This document shows, piece by piece, positions 62,365 through 64,000 of a stretch of 64,000 bases of DNA. Position numbers and translations under genes: made by a program. A model generated the notes under the pieces. That model saw only the letters and a program-made list of their open reading frames with translations, had not been told where the DNA came from and ran no database searches. Source of the stretch: Smittia aterrima (lineage: Eukaryota; Arthropoda; Insecta; Diptera; Chironomidae); contig CP093831.1 in assembly GCA_033063855.1 (NCBI GenBank), forward strand, positions 7,440,001-7,504,000, in the 5' to 3' direction. The first letter of the stretch is position 1. Every line of letters begins with the position of its first letter.

Positions 62365-63999
62365 TTAAAGCGATTGAATCCAGTTGAGTGCTTGACGAAC
62401 GTGGCTCAATTTTGCTCTGGACAGAAAGGTTGAAATTAAAATGTATTCAGTGTATGATCGACGGTTCTTCGAACTGTATTCGTCGTTGATTGAATTGCTG
62501 GCAAGTCCGCCTTCACATAAAACTTTTGTTGTTAAACTCAAAAGCCATTGCAGAATCTTAAAAGAACATTTAATTAATTTTATTAGCACTGACATGAATA
62601 TTGTTATGCTCACCTCATTGTTTGTTGGATTCCTTCCAAACTTAATCCAGCTCGACGGTGCCCATAGATAAAGCTCAAGGACGTTGGCAGCAATATCGCA
62701 GCTCACTCTCTTTCTTGGATTCTTTTGTAAAATATTTTCAATTAATTTCCGTACAATCAACGGAACTTCTTCTCCTAATTCTGGTAGATCAGACTCGTCG
62801 TAAGTTTCGTTCATCAAGGCTGGCGGTGACCATACAGAAACGTCTGGTGGATTATAAAATGGATTCTGATATCCAAAGATTTCATAAGCGATCGTTCCAC
62901 AAGCCCAGAGGTCACTCTTCGTGTAGTTAAGTACAGCAAACATGCTTGGCTCTTTAGTAATTATCTCAGGGGCCATTAATGCTTGATTTCCGCCTTTGTC
63001 GATCTCTCCCGAAGTATAAGGCAAACGTAATCCATTATTCTTGTCAGCAAGGCAACATCCAAAATCAGAAAGTACCAGAAGTGGTAACGTGTCGGTCGTT
63101 GAATCGATCAAAATATTATCAGACTTTAAATCACGATGAGCGATTCCGAAGCGATTGAGATGAGCAACAGCTTCAAGAAGCTGAGCGAAGAGGATCACTC
63201 TTGATCTAATGTCGATGTCTTCTTCCAAGAAATCACGTAAATTGTTGTCGTATCGTTTCATCAGCATAAATAAGCTCATATTTCTACCGTAACCATTTGG
63301 ATTCAATCGAGTCGGCAATGCACTTGGATACAGTTTTAGCGAGTTTTGCAAATTAGGAATTTGATCGCAAAAGAATCCTGGCATTAAAACGATGTTTGCG
63401 TGGGGTGGAAGAACAACAGTTTGTTCCATGATCACCTTCTCCCAGTTCTCAGCGTCTTCGTTGTCCAATCGACAACGAGCTGGAATGGTCTCCTTATACA
63501 TCGCGCGAAGAATTGACATTGCATTGCTCTGGATGTCGTAGTTGAACATCATTTTCAAAGCCCAAGGATAATGATAAATATTTGCATCGCTAGCCGAATT
63601 CTCATGAGTCTCATCATGTTCTTCCGATGAACTAGATAATCGACTTCTTGTCCTTGATTGAACAATTTCATTGAATCGAACAGCTCGAGCGGCTACATCA
63701 TGTGATGATATAGTACGTTGAGGACTCAATAAACTCAATGAGTTAATTTCAACGAAACTGCTTCGAGGTGATGTTGAAATGTAGCGAAGGTTATCGACAC
63801 TTCCACCAAAGTTTTGAGCGAATCTTGGATAGTTCGTGATTGGAGACAGCAAGTTTGGCGATTGGACAGGCTCTAACGGAACTACGTCACTTGGAACCGG
63901 AAGTGGTTTAGCATTAGAAGATGCTTTGTCTTTAAAAGCAGCAGCGTAGACAACAGCGTTACATCCTTTGGCGATTGCTGGTCCGATCTCTAAGTTCTC
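62365..63999 (-). CDS. Pink1: PTEN-induced kinase 1 (PINK1), N-terminus beyond the window
   Basis: The visible 525 codons run from the right edge to a stop at 62365, interrupted by one 57-nt intron (62557-62613). The frame opens with EIGPAIAKGCNAVVYAAAF, the PINK1 glycine-rich loop. Then come a long insert, ALKMMFNY (VAIK lysine), IAHRDLKSDN, SDFGCC (DFG), the activation segment to MAPE, and the C-terminal extension LWAPSSWIK…ILQWLLSLTTKVL…ALNWIQSL. PINK1 accumulates on the outer membrane of depolarised mitochondria and phosphorylates ubiquitin and Parkin to start mitophagy. The mitochondrial targeting sequence and transmembrane segment are outside the window. The kinase appears intact. The 3' end is 87 bp from that of Spc25. 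Confidence 0.95.
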   Translation of the reverse strand, partial: ENLEIGPAIAKGCNAVVYAAAFKDKASSNAKPLPVPSDVVPLEPVQSPNLLSPITNYPRFAQNFGGSVDNLRYISTSPRSSFVEINSLSLLSPQRTISSHDVAARAVRFNEIVQSRTRSRLSSSSEEHDETHENSASDANIYHYPWALKMMFNYDIQSNAMSILRAMYKETIPARCRLDNEDAENWEKVIMEQTVVLPPHANIVLMPGFFCDQIPNLQNSLKLYPSALPTRLNPNGYGRNMSLFMLMKRYDNNLRDFLEEDIDIRSRVILFAQLLEAVAHLNRFGIAHRDLKSDNILIDSTTDTLPLLVLSDFGCCLADKNNGLRLPYTSGEIDKGGNQALMAPEIITKEPSMFAVLNYTKSDLWACGTIAYEIFGYQNPFYNPPDVSVWSPPALMNETYDESDLPELGEEVPLIVRKLIENILQKNPRKRVSCDIAANVLELYLWAPSSWIKFGRNPTNNEVSITIFMSVLIKLIKCSFKILQWLLSLTTKVLCEGGLASNSINDEYSSKNRRSYTEYILISTFLSRAKLSHVRQALNWIQSL

Positions 64000-64000
64000 T

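Noticed and set aside
1..64000. tRNA, rRNA, known insect microRNA, CRISPR array or intact transposon
   Set aside because: I looked for B-box-like T-loop sequences, well-known miRNA seeds and transposase motifs and found none convincing; automated scans could still find divergent ones.

Overview
This window is nuclear DNA of an insect, most probably a dipteran. The base composition is AT-rich, and the genes have canonical GT/AG introns, many only 55-80 nt long. The families present include insect-typical ones: takeout/JHBP lipid carriers, a ZAD zinc-finger protein, INDY and a 'deltamethrin resistance' (COX7B-like) mitochondrial peptide. No prokaryotic, viral or intact transposon gene was recognised. 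Gene models were built by eye from reading frames, splice-site consensus, codon phase and family resemblance; no database search was possible, so gene names rest on recalled family features.

Layout. 0-4.1 kb: the last exon of one takeout-like gene, then a complete five-exon takeout-like gene with a TATA promoter (+). 4.9-6.9 kb: a ZAD protein with about 15 zinc fingers (-), convergent with takeout. 7.7-11.2 kb: eIF4G in a compact form (-). 11.2-16.2 kb: non-coding. 16.3-18.5 kb: SLC13/INDY dicarboxylate transporter (+). 19.1-21.9 kb: exocyst subunit Sec3 (+). 22.3-22.9 kb: the small COX7B-like mitochondrial protein (-).

25.4-35.9 kb: a 19-exon minus-strand gene whose exons join in phase into one ~1474-residue protein. 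In order it has a long Ser/Arg region with about 20 RRx(S/T) motifs, a LIM-like zinc module, a complete Rap-GAP domain, and a split BTB domain with a BACK-like tail. This is the most unusual object in the window. 35.9-51.7 kb: about 16 kb of mostly non-coding DNA, presumably 5' introns and regulatory DNA, with a few unexplained exon-like segments and one 70-nt palindrome.

51.7-56.6 kb: BubR1-type spindle-checkpoint kinase (+). 57.1-61.2 kb: CYFIP/Sra-1 of the WAVE complex (-). 61.7-62.3 kb: Spc25 of the NDC80 complex (+). 62.4 kb to the right edge: PINK1 without its N-terminus (-). BubR1 and Spc25 act at the same structure, the kinetochore, and lie within 11 kb on either side of CYFIP. Other neighbours show no obvious functional link; the dense head-to-head and tail-to-tail packing looks like an ordinary gene-rich segment of a small insect genome.
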